Virus record (IMG/VR): IMGVR_UViG_3300043449_002510
Span: 60,149 to 124,148 of that record
Length of the DNA: 64,000 nucleotides
Strand: one strand, 5' to 3'
From: a virus
Position numbers and translations under genes: made by a program. Below, piece by piece: positions 19,692-29,348 of this stretch (positions are counted from its first letter, which is position 1; every line of letters starts with the position of its first letter). The notes under the pieces are model-generated. The model ran no database searches. It worked only from the letters and a program-made list of their open reading frames with translations, and was not told where the DNA came from.

Positions 19692-22600
19692 ATGAGTTCT
19701 GCTAATTATATTTATGGTTTAACTGCTGTAACTGCTTTTCTTAGGTGCGAAGCGAAAGCCTCTAATTTAACAGAGGTTCTTTTGCAAAATTTAAGTTTGG
19801 CTTTTGGTGGTAAAATTGAAGATGGAATTTATTTATATAAAAACTTTAAATTAAATTCAAGCCTTAATCAAACTTTGGGTTTCACTAATGCTGAATGGGA
19901 TAATTTGGAAGCATTAATAGATGGAAATCAGCAGTCAAAAATAGGAATAGCTTCATTAATATATTGTTTTTCTATATATTCAAATATTGAAAATAAATAT
20001 AGAGAATATTATGTAAATAAATTATTTAATTATATTTATAGTAACAAACCTCCTAAATACTTTTCTTCTTCCGAAATAAAAACTTTAGTTGATTCATTTT
20101 CTATTTCAGCAATTAATTTAGAAATAGAGCAATCTAATGCAAAAACAAGCTCTAAAGCAATAAATTATAATTTTTATGATTCTCTTCCATTGTTTGCAAA
20201 TCTTGAGTCAGATTCTAATTTAAAACAATTAATAAAAGATTCTGAAAATCAATATTATTATCTTTCTGGAGAACTTATTTATGACCTTGATGTAAAGTCA
20301 ACGGAGTGCGAAAAAAATATTATTTCTATATTAACTCCAAGCGGAGAAATAACAACAACTGTTTACAGAAATATTCCATGTTTTGAAAAAGACTCATTTG
20401 TTGGACCCGTTTCTGGAATTAAATTTTTAAGATTTTTTAATGACGGCCCTCCAAGCTCTGGGTATTTTGAGAAGGATATTATGGAGGCTTATATAAAATT
20501 TGATGAAAATATAAATAATTCTAAAGATTATCTTTCTAACAAAAACATTTTATACTCTTTTGTAAAAGATCAAAGTGGAAACTATATATATTTAAAATCT
20601 GGAGTTCAGATTGACGCTCAAGGAGCTTTCAGTTCAACTGGAGAGTATGGGTATCTTCATACTAATTTAATTTATTCTGACGAAGGTTGTGAATGGACGA
20701 AAGAAGAGTTAGAAAAGCTGCCTTTAATGCGAATGCATCAAGGAGATAATATACCTAAATATATCTATTCAAAAACTAAAAATTTATCAAATGAATGTGT
20801 TACAGGTATAAGTGGTCCATTTAATTGGACGGGATTTAAGTTTGTCAATTTTGAATTAAAAGATTCTTGGTTAAAATATTTCGATTTTATTGATGTTAAT
20901 CCGAGAATGGATAAATCAAGAACGTTAAAAAGGGCTTTGAATATAGAGAATGATTTGCAAGATTCAATTATTCATTCTCCTTATTTAAATGTTACGAGTT
21001 CGGAAAATGGAGTTTTAGAATGCAATCAATATGTCGGCCCACCACAATTGAATTCAGATTATTCTAGTTTGCCGGGATTTGCTTTTTATCAAACTTTTGA
21101 TAATAAAAATTTTGGAACTGGAAATTCAGAAGAGTTTTCTACCATAAATATTTTTCCGACTATATCCTCGGGGTCCGCTTTTACAAATTTAAAATCCAAT
21201 AGAGAGCTAAGTGTATCTTCATTTCCAATTTTTACTGGAAAAAAAATAAATCATGATTCATTTAATAATACAACAAAAATAATAATAAACAAGACCTTTA
21301 ACTCCAGTTCTATTGCTGATTATGATGATATTTTCAAAAAATCAATTGCAATTGGTGACGCTTTTAATAATCAAATTTCTGGAACGACTTCTCTTCAATA
21401 TAATGCTGGTTATTTCTATACTGGATATGATATTTACAAGAATGGAGAAAAAGTAATTTTAGGATCTTTGTTGTCCGAATATGAAGATAAAAAAATTGGA
21501 GCAAAATATTCAAAAGTAAAGTATTTAACAGGGTATTTAGATACTGAAACTGATAAAGTATATTCAATTACCCCTCTAACTGCTCATATTTTTACTGGGA
21601 TTTCTGGCGAAAATTTAAAATCTGTTGGTGAATATATAGTTTATTATTACTTTAATACAAACACTGGGGCTGGATCTATCCTTTCGGTGAACACAGGATG
21701 GAATGCGAGTTTTGCTCCTATCCCAGAGGGTGTTTTACAAAATCCAAGTAAATATAGTGGTCTTTATGATTATCAAAAAGTAGAAAATTATTTTCCAAGA
21801 TATTATAGCGGTCCATTTGCATCTTACGAGAATAAATTTCTTTATCCAAACGCTGAATACACATACAACGAATATAGTTCTTTTGTAAATGGATTTCCAT
21901 ATAAAATTTCTTACAAAATAAAAATAAAAGAAGAAACGGTTCGCGAGATATGTTTTTCTTCCGGTTTTGATGGTTCATTCGAATATTTAAATGTTATAAG
22001 AGCTGGACCATCTGGTGTTGATACGCCTTATGTTGATTATAATGCTTTGACAGGATTAGAAAGAAAAATGGTTACGCCATTTACTTTAAGTACCCCAGAT
22101 TTGTCTTTACAAAATAAATACAATTTTTATAAAAATACTGGTTTTTATAATTCTAATGGTTGGTTTTTTTACAATTCTCCAATTTCTTTAAATCAAAACT
22201 CTTCTTTTGTTGATTCTTTTTATGTTAGGGGCAGCGTGAATTATTGGCTTCCAGAAAAAATAAACAACACAAATTATAAATTTTCAATTATTGATTATAA
22301 CAAATCCGTTAATAGACTCAATACATTTTTTAATGGTGTTAGAATTACTGGGTTACCAATTCAGAAAAAAATAAAAATAAGTAATAATTTAGAAAAGACT
22401 GTTTCATCCATTGTTGAAGCTCCCTCTTCTCTTTATTGGGGCTACAAGGGGACTGAAATTAGTGGCGAGATGTTTTATTGTCCTCCAATTTTTGATTTAA
22501 ATTATTATCAAAAATATATAAATAGTGGATTTTTAAATGTTTTCGCTAAAGAAAATAGTAAATTTTGGACTTTTTATGGAGAGCCTAGACATGTTTTCTC

Positions 22601-24590
22601 TCTTAATGGAAAAATTAAAGAGACAGACAGGCTATATAGTGGAAATTCAGTTTATACTTATAATGGTAGAGATCCATTATTTTATCAATATATTGGGGGT
22701 AGAATAGGGGATGGTGCAGAGTTGGAGGGTGGATATAATGACAAAGGTATTATTGGGGATAGTTGGTATAGCTTCTCTGGAGAAAGAATAGATGGTAAAT
22801 TTAATAGAAATTTTGTTACCCTTTATCCGGAGGATATTATAGTTAGAGATACACAAAAAGATTCTTATTTGCTATTGTTTTCAATAGACAGTGGGAATTT
22901 TAATATATATACAAAAGGGTTGTCTTTTTATCCTTATTTTTATAACTTTCAATATAAACCATTTATTAGTCCAACTTTGGCTGAACCAATTGGGGTTTCT
23001 TTAAATTATCTAACAGTAAACAATGCAGAATACTATTATCAATTTAATTTAAAAAATTATTTTCCTTTTAAAAACGTTTCATCAGAAGGATCTTTTTATC
23101 TTGAATCTGGATTAGATATTGGCCCTTTTGATAGAGATGTAGAGTTGTGTGTAATGAGTGGAAATTCCGTGTTTCCATCTGGTAATTTAATTATAGATAA
23201 TAGGGAAATAGCTGGTCCAGGTCCTTTTTATAATGCTTATGGTGGAGATTTTAATGGTAATATTATTTTTTATGATAATTATGTAAATTTAAATCAAATA
23301 ATTTCATATATTGCCCCAAGCACTGGAGAAGCTGGTAATACTAGAAACTCAACGATAACAACTTTTAAAATGATTCCCAAAGGGGAAAAGATAAATATAA
23401 ATATCTCTGGAAAGACTGGTATTGGTTTTAAAGATTCTGCTATTGTAACTATAAGACCAAGAACGGTTCTTTCATCAACTTATACAAATAATATTCTTGA
23501 TGAAGCGAGTGACCCTATTTTTTCTCCTTTCATCACTCAGGGTGATCCTTCTTATTTAAATATTTTTAACTATATAGATAATGGAGCAGAAACAAAGTTT
23601 TCTCTACCTCATCAAGGAGAATTTAAAAATTTAGTTGGAAAAAAATTCGAATTTCAGACAAGACCTGTTTTAAAAGTTTTATATCCTGAACCAGAAGAAG
23701 ATTTTATTCAAACTCTCTTAAGTAAGAATTATATTTCTTACGATTCTTATGGAAATTATGTTTACAACAGAACGCCCGGTCCAACTCATGATTATTGGAA
23801 ATTAAAAAATCCAAGTTTAAAATTAACTGGAATAAGAGATGTTTCTAAAATATCTTTTGAAATTGAATCTATAGATTTAGAATATGGCGACATTCCATAC
23901 CAATCTCAAAAAATAATTATTCCATCTGGAAATTGTACAATAAGTGGAGTTTTTGCTTATACTGGTCAAACAGAGAGCGCAATTTTATCTCAAGGATTAT
24001 TTCTGACTGGTGTTACAAGACCAAGCGCATTAGACTCTTATTATAGCCCACATTATGTTTCTGATATTTTAAAAAGACTGCCCGAAGAAATTCAAGTATT
24101 ACCATCTGGAAGTGGAAAATATATAGTTCTTGACGCGCCATCTTATGCAAAAAAAAGGAAAAATTATTTTTCAATTAATAACCAATCAGAATACGAAAAC
24201 TATTCTCCATTTGGATTAAATTATAATAAATTTATTTGGCCTGCGCTAAGTGATTTAGCGGAATTAAATCCAGACATTGTTTACGAAGAATTAATGCCGG
24301 AAGACGATAAGACTTTTAAAAATAGTTATTTATTTTTTAGCGCTTCTCAAGGTCAAGTTTTATTTAGTGGAGTTAGCGGTCTTTCTAATCCAAATGAAAA
24401 TGCTACTTATAAAACAGAATATTTGTATGCTTTTGTAGACAGTACTTCAACGAATTCATCTTACAATACTGGAAAATGCATAATAAAAGCAAATGGAGTT
24501 ATAGACACATTGGACTCTGGTAACTTATCAGGTATTTTGACAAGTGAAGGTTTAACATTAGGATTAATAAACAGCTTTAGCAATCTTTAA
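19692..24590 (+). CDS. Giant virion protein (1632 residues)
   Basis: Follows the previous giant gene by 11 bases and has nearly the same length and composition: many short beta strands ending in SG/TG, Tyr- and Asn-rich, no membrane segment. The first 180 residues are more helical (TAVTAFLRCEAKASNLTEVLLQNLSLAFGG), perhaps an attachment or oligomerisation domain. A TATAAT box lies 5 bases before the ATG. Its 3' end overlaps the convergent polymerase gene by 14 bases. I propose a tail fibre or large adhesin-like protein, by context only. Confidence 0.7.
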   Translation: MSSANYIYGLTAVTAFLRCEAKASNLTEVLLQNLSLAFGGKIEDGIYLYKNFKLNSSLNQTLGFTNAEWDNLEALIDGNQQSKIGIASLIYCFSIYSNIENKYREYYVNKLFNYIYSNKPPKYFSSSEIKTLVDSFSISAINLEIEQSNAKTSSKAINYNFYDSLPLFANLESDSNLKQLIKDSENQYYYLSGELIYDLDVKSTECEKNIISILTPSGEITTTVYRNIPCFEKDSFVGPVSGIKFLRFFNDGPPSSGYFEKDIMEAYIKFDENINNSKDYLSNKNILYSFVKDQSGNYIYLKSGVQIDAQGAFSSTGEYGYLHTNLIYSDEGCEWTKEELEKLPLMRMHQGDNIPKYIYSKTKNLSNECVTGISGPFNWTGFKFVNFELKDSWLKYFDFIDVNPRMDKSRTLKRALNIENDLQDSIIHSPYLNVTSSENGVLECNQYVGPPQLNSDYSSLPGFAFYQTFDNKNFGTGNSEEFSTINIFPTISSGSAFTNLKSNRELSVSSFPIFTGKKINHDSFNNTTKIIINKTFNSSSIADYDDIFKKSIAIGDAFNNQISGTTSLQYNAGYFYTGYDIYKNGEKVILGSLLSEYEDKKIGAKYSKVKYLTGYLDTETDKVYSITPLTAHIFTGISGENLKSVGEYIVYYYFNTNTGAGSILSVNTGWNASFAPIPEGVLQNPSKYSGLYDYQKVENYFPRYYSGPFASYENKFLYPNAEYTYNEYSSFVNGFPYKISYKIKIKEETVREICFSSGFDGSFEYLNVIRAGPSGVDTPYVDYNALTGLERKMVTPFTLSTPDLSLQNKYNFYKNTGFYNSNGWFFYNSPISLNQNSSFVDSFYVRGSVNYWLPEKINNTNYKFSIIDYNKSVNRLNTFFNGVRITGLPIQKKIKISNNLEKTVSSIVEAPSSLYWGYKGTEISGEMFYCPPIFDLNYYQKYINSGFLNVFAKENSKFWTFYGEPRHVFSLNGKIKETDRLYSGNSVYTYNGRDPLFYQYIGGRIGDGAELEGGYNDKGIIGDSWYSFSGERIDGKFNRNFVTLYPEDIIVRDTQKDSYLLLFSIDSGNFNIYTKGLSFYPYFYNFQYKPFISPTLAEPIGVSLNYLTVNNAEYYYQFNLKNYFPFKNVSSEGSFYLESGLDIGPFDRDVELCVMSGNSVFPSGNLIIDNREIAGPGPFYNAYGGDFNGNIIFYDNYVNLNQIISYIAPSTGEAGNTRNSTITTFKMIPKGEKININISGKTGIGFKDSAIVTIRPRTVLSSTYTNNILDEASDPIFSPFITQGDPSYLNIFNYIDNGAETKFSLPHQGEFKNLVGKKFEFQTRPVLKVLYPEPEEDFIQTLLSKNYISYDSYGNYVYNRTPGPTHDYWKLKNPSLKLTGIRDVSKISFEIESIDLEYGDIPYQSQKIIIPSGNCTISGVFAYTGQTESAILSQGLFLTGVTRPSALDSYYSPHYVSDILKRLPEEIQVLPSGSGKYIVLDAPSYAKKRKNYFSINNQSEYENYSPFGLNYNKFIWPALSDLAELNPDIVYEELMPEDDKTFKNSYLFFSASQGQVLFSGVSGLSNPNENATYKTEYLYAFVDSTSTNSSYNTGKCIIKANGVIDTLDSGNLSGILTSEGLTLGLINSFSNL

Positions 24591-27144
24591 GATCAGAAAG
24601 TTTTGTATAAATTTTATTTTGCTGAGTAGCAATAAGATCTGCAAAAACAGTGTCGTCTTCCATTTTGGTACCACAAACAATAACTATGTCTCCTTCTTTG
24701 GGAAGACCATTGTTTAAAGATTTGCATTCTTCTAGCTTTTCTTTAAAAATCATAACTTTTAAAGATCCAGTTTCATCTGAAATCTGAAATTTTGCATAGG
24801 CGTTACCATTTTTAGATTTGCCAATTTTAGGATCTTCTTCGATTTTACCAATGAAATCACATTTTCTTTTAGTTGTAAAATCTTTAATTATATTAATAGA
24901 TTCAAGGCTCTCTTTTTTCGTGAGAAAAATATCGATTAGTCTTTTATTACTTGTATAACCAAGTAGTTTGTTCTCATACCACCAATTTGCAAAATCTTGA
25001 CTAATTTTATTCTGAGTATAGATAGCCTTGTATTTTTCGCTATTCTTTTTGATAGTTTCAAGTCTAGAGCCTTTGATTATAGGTTTGCTTTTTTCATCTT
25101 TAATATTTTCACACAAAGCTTTAACTGTTTTAGAAATATTGTTTTCATAATCTTTAGCATAAGAAACAACATACTTTTTTTCTTTTTCAGTTAAGATGTT
25201 CCAAAGTTGGGCTTCATAGACCAACAAAACTCTATTTTTAGAAATAGAATCAAGAGTTCCCGCCTGAATCAAAGCTGAAAGAACGCCGATTCCAAGTCCA
25301 GCCTCTTTTGCAGATTGAAACAGTTCAAATTTATTTGCATGCTCTCTTTTAAAGTTATTAATCTTCTCAATGGTTTTTTCACTAATACCTTTAATAGAAG
25401 ACAAGCCAAATCTAATATTTTTATCTTCAATAGAAAAGTCCATTTTTGACTTGGTTAAACTTGGAGGCAAAAGTTCAACACCAAGAGCAGACATTTCTTT
25501 ACTGATTTTCGAAATTTCTCCAATTGGATCTGGTTCATGCCTAGTCATTTTGAGTAATGACAAATAAAATTCGGCAGTATGATTAAATTTAAGATAAATT
25601 GTTTGAGCCGAAAGGGCTGCATATGCAGCAGCATGAGATTTATTAAAAGAATAATCCGCAGAGTCCAAAAGAAGACTCCAAAAGAAATCACCAGCAGATT
25701 CAATATTCTTTTCTTTGGCTCTTTGCTTGATGATTTTCTCAAACTTCATCATATCCTCTTTCTTTTTCTTACCGCAGGCGCGACGAACCATTTCAGCTTC
25801 ATCAAGAGAAAGATCAAAAACCTCTTTACAAGCTCGCATTAAAGTCTCTTGAAAAAGACAGCATCCACCAGTCTCTTTCAGGATATCATCAAGAATTTTA
25901 GATCCAGTATTTATATCAATAGTCCCAGTGTTTGTAAATCTTGCGTATTGATCTGTAAATTGCATAGCACCGGGACGACCAAGGCTAAGAACCGCAGCCA
26001 ATTCTTCAATGTTTTTGGGCTTAACCTTTTGTGTAACTTTATAATTAACATCCGCTTCAATTTGAAAAAGACCATGAGGATGCTTTAAGTCTTGCAGATA
26101 TCTATAAATAGAAGAATCATTAATATCAATATCCTCTGTCTTTATTCCAATAGACTTACAACAATCATCAACAACAGAAACGCTTCTTAAACCAAGGGCG
26201 TCAAGTTTTACAGTAAACAAAGAAACCCAACTCATGTCATAACCAGAAACATCTTCCTTATCAGAAGAGAACTCTACTGGACAGCAATCTTCAAGGGCTT
26301 CAAAAGAAATAAGAATTCCAGAAGGATGAACACCCTTATTTTTAATAAGGTTCTTTAATTTGAGAGCAGTTTGATAAATTAAAATATTTTCATCACACCA
26401 TTCTTTAAATTCTTTAACTTCAGAATAAGCTTTTTCAATGTCTTCGACTTGACCATGAACCTTTGGAATAAGGCCAGTGACATGAGTCATTTCTTCTTCA
26501 GATTTCATTCCGAGGATTTTACCAACTTCTTTGATAAGAAGTTTTGAAGAAAGAGTATTTAAGGTAAGAATCTTACAAGTTTTACCTTGGTATTTATTAT
26601 TAACATACTCAAGAACTTTATGTCTCTGATAATAATCAAAATCAATATCAACATCAGGCATCAGAGACCCATCAAGATAAGTAATACCATCTACAACCGT
26701 CTTTTTAGCCCTTGTCTTAGAAACGAAACGCTCAAAATAGAGACCATACTTAAGTGAATCAATTTTTGTGACGCCAATCAGGAACAAAACTAGACTACCA
26801 GCAGCAGAACCACGACCAGGTCCAGTTGGAATATTGTTTTCTCTACAGAAGTTGACAACATCCCAAACAAGCAAAATATAATCAACGAATCCTAAGTCAT
26901 TAAGAATTTCGAGTTCGTACTTGATTCTATTTGCATACTCATTGTACTCTTTTGAATTCTTCTTAAGATTTAAATTTAAGAATCCCTTCTTGCACAACGC
27001 TCTCAAAAAATCATAATTCGAGCAATTATTTTCAAGCCCAACCTCTTTCTTGTATTTGTCTTCAATCTTTAATACAGGAAGACGAACGCCTTTAATCGGG
27101 GTTTCAATATCAGAAAAAGTATTTACAAAATCAACTGGATTCAT
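24577..27144 (-). CDS. DNA polymerase III alpha core (palm, fingers, HhH, OB) without PHP domain
   Basis: An 855-residue C-family polymerase core that starts where the PHP domain of DnaE would end. Signatures: GPGRGSAAGS at 108-117, PDVDIDF at 163-169 (catalytic Asp166 and Asp168, as Asp401/Asp403 of E. coli) and VKLDALGLR with Asp315 (as Asp555). The finger region includes GRPGAMQF and SFNKSHAAAYA. A helix-hairpin-helix (GISEKTIEKINNF) and a C-terminal OB fold (GKIEEDPKIGKSKNGNAYAKF...) follow. Its ATG overlaps the stop of the exonuclease gene by 4 bases, and the PHP-like gene is next upstream, so three adjacent genes rebuild one replicase. It is the probable phage replicative polymerase. 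Confidence 0.95.
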   Translation of the reverse strand: MNPVDFVNTFSDIETPIKGVRLPVLKIEDKYKKEVGLENNCSNYDFLRALCKKGFLNLNLKKNSKEYNEYANRIKYELEILNDLGFVDYILLVWDVVNFCRENNIPTGPGRGSAAGSLVLFLIGVTKIDSLKYGLYFERFVSKTRAKKTVVDGITYLDGSLMPDVDIDFDYYQRHKVLEYVNNKYQGKTCKILTLNTLSSKLLIKEVGKILGMKSEEEMTHVTGLIPKVHGQVEDIEKAYSEVKEFKEWCDENILIYQTALKLKNLIKNKGVHPSGILISFEALEDCCPVEFSSDKEDVSGYDMSWVSLFTVKLDALGLRSVSVVDDCCKSIGIKTEDIDINDSSIYRYLQDLKHPHGLFQIEADVNYKVTQKVKPKNIEELAAVLSLGRPGAMQFTDQYARFTNTGTIDINTGSKILDDILKETGGCCLFQETLMRACKEVFDLSLDEAEMVRRACGKKKKEDMMKFEKIIKQRAKEKNIESAGDFFWSLLLDSADYSFNKSHAAAYAALSAQTIYLKFNHTAEFYLSLLKMTRHEPDPIGEISKISKEMSALGVELLPPSLTKSKMDFSIEDKNIRFGLSSIKGISEKTIEKINNFKREHANKFELFQSAKEAGLGIGVLSALIQAGTLDSISKNRVLLVYEAQLWNILTEKEKKYVVSYAKDYENNISKTVKALCENIKDEKSKPIIKGSRLETIKKNSEKYKAIYTQNKISQDFANWWYENKLLGYTSNKRLIDIFLTKKESLESINIIKDFTTKRKCDFIGKIEEDPKIGKSKNGNAYAKFQISDETGSLKVMIFKEKLEECKSLNNGLPKEGDIVIVCGTKMEDDTVFADLIATQQNKIYTKLSDLKDC

Positions 27145-27785
27145 AATTCAATTTGAAACTTCAATCTATTCCAAACTTTGAGATTGAGTCTTAGATCAAC
27201 AAGAGCATTGTGCAAATTCTCGTAATCGTGCTCAATGTTATACTCTTTTCCCAAAGAAGTCAAATTGGTCTTTATACCTCTCACAAAAGTATTTGCCATT
27301 CTGTATTGATATTCTAACCAAATGTCATCATTAGGTTTATAAGGGCAATTCATTTTAATACCTTGAGCGACTGACTTTGTATCAATCGTTTTATTTAAAA
27401 TAAAAGACCAATCTTCACCCATATATTCTGCATAACCTTTGAGCAAGTGAATATCAAATCTCAAACCATTATGCATTATGATATGATCAGCCCATTGAAG
27501 AATAGGCCAAAATTTTTCGAAAGCTTCATCTGGTCCAATACAATTAGCATTAAAATGATTTTCATTAAATTTAGTTACAGCGGCGGCTCCAGCACCGATT
27601 TTAAATTTGCAATCATCCCATTTAATTAAACAATCAACTTCTTCAAGGATTTGTTCTCCTTGAACTTTCAAAACAGCAACTTGCCAAGGGCGATTGATTT
27701 GAAAATTTAAAGCTAAATTATATGTTTCAACATCAATAAAAGCTATTTTAGCATTTTTATTAAATCTAAGCCAATTTTCTTCCAT
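27141..27785 (-). CDS. DnaQ-like 3'-5' proofreading exonuclease
   Basis: A 214-residue DEDD exonuclease. Exo I is FIDVETYN (Asp18, Glu20), Exo II is MHNGLRFDIHLL (conserved Asn and Asp) and Exo III is HNALVDLRLN (His and Asp, DEDDh type). These are all the catalytic residues needed for editing. It lies between the PHP-like gene (2-base gap) and the polymerase core (4-base overlap), so it is likely the epsilon-like subunit made in fixed ratio with them. Confidence 0.92.
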   Translation of the reverse strand: MEENWLRFNKNAKIAFIDVETYNLALNFQINRPWQVAVLKVQGEQILEEVDCLIKWDDCKFKIGAGAAAVTKFNENHFNANCIGPDEAFEKFWPILQWADHIIMHNGLRFDIHLLKGYAEYMGEDWSFILNKTIDTKSVAQGIKMNCPYKPNDDIWLEYQYRMANTFVRGIKTNLTSLGKEYNIEHDYENLHNALVDLRLNLKVWNRLKFQIEL

Positions 27786-27787
27786 AT

Positions 27788-28552
27788 TTAAACCTTTTCC
27801 TCTCTTCTAAGCCAACTTTCATAATTAAATGAATCACTGCACAAGTGATTAAATTCTGGCTTTTCTATAGTTCTTCTTTCCGAAATGCACTTGAAAGTCA
27901 TATAAGCAATAAAATCACTCTTTGATTTATAATAAATACTTTGAGAATTAATTGAGTCAAAGCCATTGTCTTTACAATATTTTTCGACTTTAGACTTTAG
28001 GTATGCATCAAAAGGGATATTATTGTTCTCTATAAAGAACTTTGGTTTAATTGAATCAAACTCTGGAACATGAAAATATCCTTCAAGGGAATTCAAATGA
28101 AGAAATGAATCATAGAAAGGGACAACAAGCGTTAAATTTTTATTCCAGAGATTTTTTAAATTTTTAAAATCAATACAAGGATTATAATAAAATCCTTCTC
28201 TAGCTGCCAGAGACCAAATTTTGATTAACGCTTTGTATCCATCGTTATTATTCGCAAAAATGATATACTTAGCTCTATTCTTCAGAGACTTTTCGTCTTG
28301 ATTTTCAATATCCTTAGTTACATCTAGTCTAAGACCAAACATTAACTTTAATTTATTTTCTTGACAATTTTTGCTTGCTTCAAGAAAACTTGTCATATTG
28401 TCTTCAACTAGACAAAGAAAATCTTTTTTAGAATGTAAAACTAAATCAAAAATAGAAGTTGGATAATTATCAATGCTTCCAGTTGGTTTTTCGAGAGTTA
28501 AGATTGATTTGCCCAAAGAGTAGTGACTTTTATAGCAAGGTAGAGATTGCAT
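27788..28552 (-). CDS. Stand-alone PHP-like domain of Pol III alpha, probably catalytically degenerate
   Basis: A 254-residue protein corresponding to the N-terminal PHP region of DnaE: CYKSHYSLGKS aligns with the HLHVHSEYS start, IFANNNDGYKALIKIWSLAAREGFYYNP with the conserved middle segment, and FIAYMTFKC follows. The first HxH metal motif is replaced (only one His, in SHYS) and the usual TDH motif reads VED, so metal binding is probably lost. It would be a structural partner of the core polymerase. It is first in the polymerase operon, behind a leaderless-type promoter. Confidence 0.85.
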   Translation of the reverse strand: MQSLPCYKSHYSLGKSILTLEKPTGSIDNYPTSIFDLVLHSKKDFLCLVEDNMTSFLEASKNCQENKLKLMFGLRLDVTKDIENQDEKSLKNRAKYIIFANNNDGYKALIKIWSLAAREGFYYNPCIDFKNLKNLWNKNLTLVVPFYDSFLHLNSLEGYFHVPEFDSIKPKFFIENNNIPFDAYLKSKVEKYCKDNGFDSINSQSIYYKSKSDFIAYMTFKCISERRTIEKPEFNHLCSDSFNYESWLRREEKV

Positions 28553-28559
28553 ATTTTAT

Positions 28560-28587
28560 ATGATATCTAATCTTGATCAAAAGTCAA
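28560..28587 (-). promoter_or_regulatory. Sigma-70-like promoter of the polymerase operon
   Basis: Minus-strand TTGACT, 16 bases, TATCAT, ending 7 bases before the ATG at 28552. The site sits exactly where the divergent + gene could have an ATG (28560), which argues that the + gene starts further in, at 28623. Confidence 0.65.
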
Positions 28588-28622
28588 GATTTTCTGTAAA
28601 ATATATCGGTGTAATTAAAAAT

Positions 28623-29348
28623 ATGCTTGATATAAATTTTTCTGGATTGCAATCGTTTGCTTCAAACAAAGAAAGTCTTGAACAAACAATAAAATATTTA
28701 TTAAATAAAAATAAAGTTCTTCTTCTTGCTACATCTAATCGTTGGGAGGGTCACGAAGATGATACTCCTAAATCTACATTGTTGGCAAAAATTGTTAAAG
28801 CTCATCTCGGTGAAAAAGCAGAATTAATTGATGTAAGCAAACTTCATATTTATATTTGCGAAGGAAATGTCTCAAGTAAAGAAGGCAATCATTGTGGAAC
28901 AAAAGACTCCGTTTTAAAAGACAAAAGCAAAAATCCAAGTGGCCATCACAGATGTTGGGCAAGTATAAATAATAAAGATGATGAACTATGGAAAATTAGC
29001 AAACCTTTATTTGAGAGTGATGCTATTGTATTTTTTACTTCCATTAGATGGGGACAAACAAACAGTATTTATCAAAAATTAATTGAAAGACTTTGCTGGA
29101 TAGAAAATAGACACTCAACTCTTAAAGAAGATAATATAATTAAAAATATTGACGCTGGAGTTATTGCTATTGGCCAAAATTGGAATGGAGCAAATGTAAT
29201 TGAAACTCAGAAAAAAGTATTGTCCTTTTATGGTTTTAATACCCCAAATCAATTAAGTTGGAATTGGCAATATACTCAAAATCCTTTAGATGAAACAAAA
29301 GAAAGTTATAACAATGCAATAATTAAATTTAAAAATACTTTTCTTTAA
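28623..29348 (+). CDS. Flavodoxin-like / NADPH-dependent FMN reductase family protein
   Basis: A 241-residue protein from the ATG at 28623 (an ATG at 28560 would lie inside the opposite promoter). VLLLATSNRWEGHEDDTPKS followed by a helix is the FMN phosphate-binding first strand and loop; DAIVFFTSIRWGQTNSIYQKLIERLCW is the second flavin-binding stretch, where members bury the flavin. VIAIGQNWNGANVIETQKKVLSFYGF is the later strand-helix. A GTGTAA element is 9 bases before the start. It is the only + gene inside the replication block. It could be a redox partner, for example for ribonucleotide reductase, but this is speculation. Confidence 0.75.
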   Translation: MLDINFSGLQSFASNKESLEQTIKYLLNKNKVLLLATSNRWEGHEDDTPKSTLLAKIVKAHLGEKAELIDVSKLHIYICEGNVSSKEGNHCGTKDSVLKDKSKNPSGHHRCWASINNKDDELWKISKPLFESDAIVFFTSIRWGQTNSIYQKLIERLCWIENRHSTLKEDNIIKNIDAGVIAIGQNWNGANVIETQKKVLSFYGFNTPNQLSWNWQYTQNPLDETKESYNNAIIKFKNTFL

